In this document: in pieces, positions 7,092 through 8,421 of the stretch
Numbering within the stretch: position 1 is the stretch's first letter
Layout: the number at the start of each line of letters is the position of its first letter
NCBI GenBank assembly: GCA_018715445.1
Contig: DVLP01000261.1
Location: 1-8,421, forward strand
Origin: Candidatus Avipropionibacterium avicola
GTDB lineage: Bacteria; Actinomycetota; Actinomycetes; Propionibacteriales; Propionibacteriaceae
Reading direction: 5' to 3'
Length of the DNA: 8,421 nt
Translations under genes and position numbers: made by a program
The notes under the pieces: model-generated
The model's input: only the letters and a program-made list of their open reading frames with translations
The model's database searches: none
What the model was told of the DNA's origin: nothing

Positions 7092-8377
7092 TGCTCCCCT
7101 CCTCGGGTGCTGTCGGGACGGCCGTCCAGGCCGAACCACGAGATGGCGGTCGACACGTCCTTGTCACCACGACCCGAGAGCGAGACCAGGATGGTCGCCG
7201 GCTCCGCGTCGGGTCGCTCCTGGGCCCAGCGCTGACCCAGGCGCAGGGCGCCGGCCACCGCATGGGCGCTCTCGATCGCCGGCAGGATGCCCTCGGTCCG
7301 GGTGAGCAGGCGCAACGCCTCCATCGCCTCGTCATCGGTCACCGGCTCGTAGTGGGCACGTCCGGTGGCCGCCAGCCAGGCATGCTCGGGCCCGACCCCG
7401 GGGTAGTCCAGTCCGGCCGAGACCGAGTGCGACTCGATGGTCTGGCCGTCCTCGTCCTGCAGCACGTAGGTCCGCATGCCGTGCAGCACCCCGACCTCGC
7501 CGGCGGTGATGGTCGCTGCGTGACGGCCGGTGTCGACCCCGTCACCGCCGGCCTCGAAGCCGTACAGGGCGACGTCGGGATCGGCAATGAAGTCGGCGAA
7601 GATGCCCATCGCATTCGAGCCGCCCCCGACACAGGCCACCACCGCGTCCGGCAGCCGGTCGTAGCGCTCCAGCACCTGGGCCCGCGCCTCGCGACCGACG
7701 ATCCGCTGGTACTCGCGCACGATCATCGGGAACGGGTGCGGTCCACCGACCGACCCGATCAGGTAGTGGGTGGTGTCGACCGAGGCGACCCAGTCACGCA
7801 GGGCGTCGTTCATCGCGTCCTTGAGGGTCTGGCTCCCCGAGGCCACGGCCACCACGGTGGCGCCGAGCAACTGCATCCGGGCCACGTTGAGGGCCTGACG
7901 GTCGGTGTCGACCTTGCCCATGTAGACCGTGCACTCCAGGCCGAGCAGGGCGGCCGCGGTGGCCGTGGCCACCCCGTGCTGACCGGCACCGGTCTCGGCG
8001 ATCACCCGGGTCTTGCCCATCCGCTTGGCGAGCAGGGCCTGGCCGAGCACATTGTTGATCTTGTGCGAGCCGGTGTGGTTGAGGTCCTCACGCTTCAGCA
8101 GGATCCGTGCGCCACCGGCGTGCTCGGACAGCCGGGAGGCCTCGGTGAGCGGACTGGGGCGTCCGGCGTAGTCGACCAGCAGGCGGTGCAGCTCCGCGAC
8201 GAACTCGGGGTCGTCCTGGGCCTCGTGGAAGGCATCCTCGAGCTCGGAGATCGCTGCGTGCAACGCTTCGGGGACGAACTTCCCGCCGAACTGGTCGAAG
8301 TGACCCGACTTGTCGGGCAGCGCCGACCCGTCGGGCAGGGCCGACGCCTCGGGTTCGGCTGATGGTTCGTGCGACAC
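7088..8377 (-). CDS. trpB: Tryptophan synthase beta chain
   Basis: PLP enzyme that condenses indole with serine to make tryptophan. HTGSHKINN contains the PLP-binding Lys106, and ETGAGQHG places the catalytic Glu128, 22 residues on as in Salmonella (Lys87, Glu109). GGGSNAMG (phosphate loop) and SLSGRGDKD near the C-terminus complete the active site. The length is 429 residues. The extra length is mainly an N-terminal extension of about 25 residues before [13 protein letters not shown], containing a duplicated [12 protein letters not shown], plus a short C-terminal tail. The GTG at 8377 has AAAGGA 6 bases upstream. A start nearer the conserved core cannot be ruled out, since the extension is low in conserved features. 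It overlaps trpA by GTGA. No stop or frameshift interrupts it. The neighbours match the usual trp order; trpC would be the expected upstream gene but lies outside the window if present. Confidence 0.98.
   Translation of the reverse strand: MSHEPSAEPEASALPDGSALPDKSGHFDQFGGKFVPEALHAAISELEDAFHEAQDDPEFVAELHRLLVDYAGRPSPLTEASRLSEHAGGARILLKREDLNHTGSHKINNVLGQALLAKRMGKTRVIAETGAGQHGVATATAAALLGLECTVYMGKVDTDRQALNVARMQLLGATVVAVASGSQTLKDAMNDALRDWVASVDTTHYLIGSVGGPHPFPMIVREYQRIVGREARAQVLERYDRLPDAVVACVGGGSNAMGIFADFIADPDVALYGFEAGGDGVDTGRHAATITAGEVGVLHGMRTYVLQDEDGQTIESHSVSAGLDYPGVGPEHAWLAATGRAHYEPVTDDEAMEALRLLTRTEGILPAIESAHAVAGALRLGQRWAQERPDAEPATILVSLSGRGDKDVSTAISWFGLDGRPDSTRGGEQ
7098..7103 (-). promoter_or_regulatory. 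Ribosome binding site of trpA
   Basis: Perfect AGGAGG on the minus strand within the last codons of trpB, 6 bases before the GTG at 7091. It decides that start over the longer one and suggests trpA is initiated efficiently as ribosomes finish trpB. Confidence 0.85.
8312..8345. repeat. 18-base tandem duplication in the trpB N-terminal extension
   Basis: GTCGGGCAGCGCCGAC at 8312-8327 and GTCGGGCAGGGCCGAC at 8330-8345 match at 15 of 16 bases with an 18-base period. The duplication is in frame and encodes SALPDG then SALPDK, lengthening the N-terminal extension by six residues. Confidence 0.7.
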
Positions 8378-8421
8378 GCCTCATCCTTTGCTCATGACAG
8401 GGAACGGTGAACAGCAGGGTA
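8378..8421 (-). other. Upstream edge of trpB; possible end of another gene
   Basis: These 44 bases hold the trpB ribosome binding site. Two minus-strand frames end here with TGA: one at 8392-8394 (after VHRSLS) and one at 8381-8383 (after VMSKG). Either could be the tail of a preceding gene such as trpC, but too little is present to identify it. No promoter can be called. Confidence 0.25.
8384..8389 (-). promoter_or_regulatory. Ribosome binding site of trpB
   Basis: AAAGGA on the minus strand, 6 bases before the GTG at 8377. It supports the long form of TrpB with its N-terminal extension. Confidence 0.6.

Noticed and set aside
7092..7139. Longer TrpA start at 7139
   Set aside because: It would lie well inside trpB. 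The GTG at 7091 has a perfect AGGAGG at ideal spacing and gives a normal TrpA length.
7262..8362. Plus-strand open frame of 366 codons opposite trpB
   Set aside because: Antisense shadow of a secure trpB.
1..8421. tRNA, rRNA, CRISPR arrays, insertion sequences, phage or toxin genes
   Set aside because: None was recognised. Almost all of the window is occupied by conserved minus-strand genes.

Overview
This is a high-GC stretch in which every convincing gene lies on the minus strand, so transcription runs from the right end to the left end. The gene families, the frequent GTG starts and the trp-lgt-gltB order point to an actinobacterium. The trp/lgt/gltB neighbourhood with redox genes in between suggests a relative of the Propionibacteriaceae. 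That placement is an inference from gene order and protein flavour, not from a database search.

In transcription order the window holds the following. A 44-base stub lies upstream of trpB. Then come trpB (8377 to 7088) and trpA (7091 to 6252), the two subunits of tryptophan synthase, with overlapping stop and start. Next is a SCO1/SenC-type copper/redox lipoprotein (6204 to 5548), a MauE/DoxX-type membrane protein (5551 to 5000) and a membrane-anchored DsbA-like thioredoxin-fold protein (5003 to 4209). These three are linked by 4-base stop/start overlaps. They are followed by lgt (4157 to 3219), a gap of about 200 bases, and the first 1006 codons of gltB, the glutamate synthase large subunit, which runs off the left end.

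Gaps from trpB to lgt are never above about 51 bases and three junctions overlap, so trpB-trpA-sco-mauE-dsbA-lgt reads as one transcription unit. The only gap with room for a promoter and terminator is 3021-3218, ahead of gltB. It holds a weak hairpin, a palindrome and a 12-base imperfect direct repeat that may be operators.

Functionally the window joins amino-acid synthesis (Trp, Glu) to envelope protein maturation. The middle trio looks like an extracytoplasmic thiol/copper relay: the SCO protein carries CPDVC, MauE a CGC motif, and the DsbA-like protein CPAC. Lgt is the enzyme expected to lipidate the SCO protein. No RNA genes, CRISPR arrays, insertion sequences or phage genes were seen.
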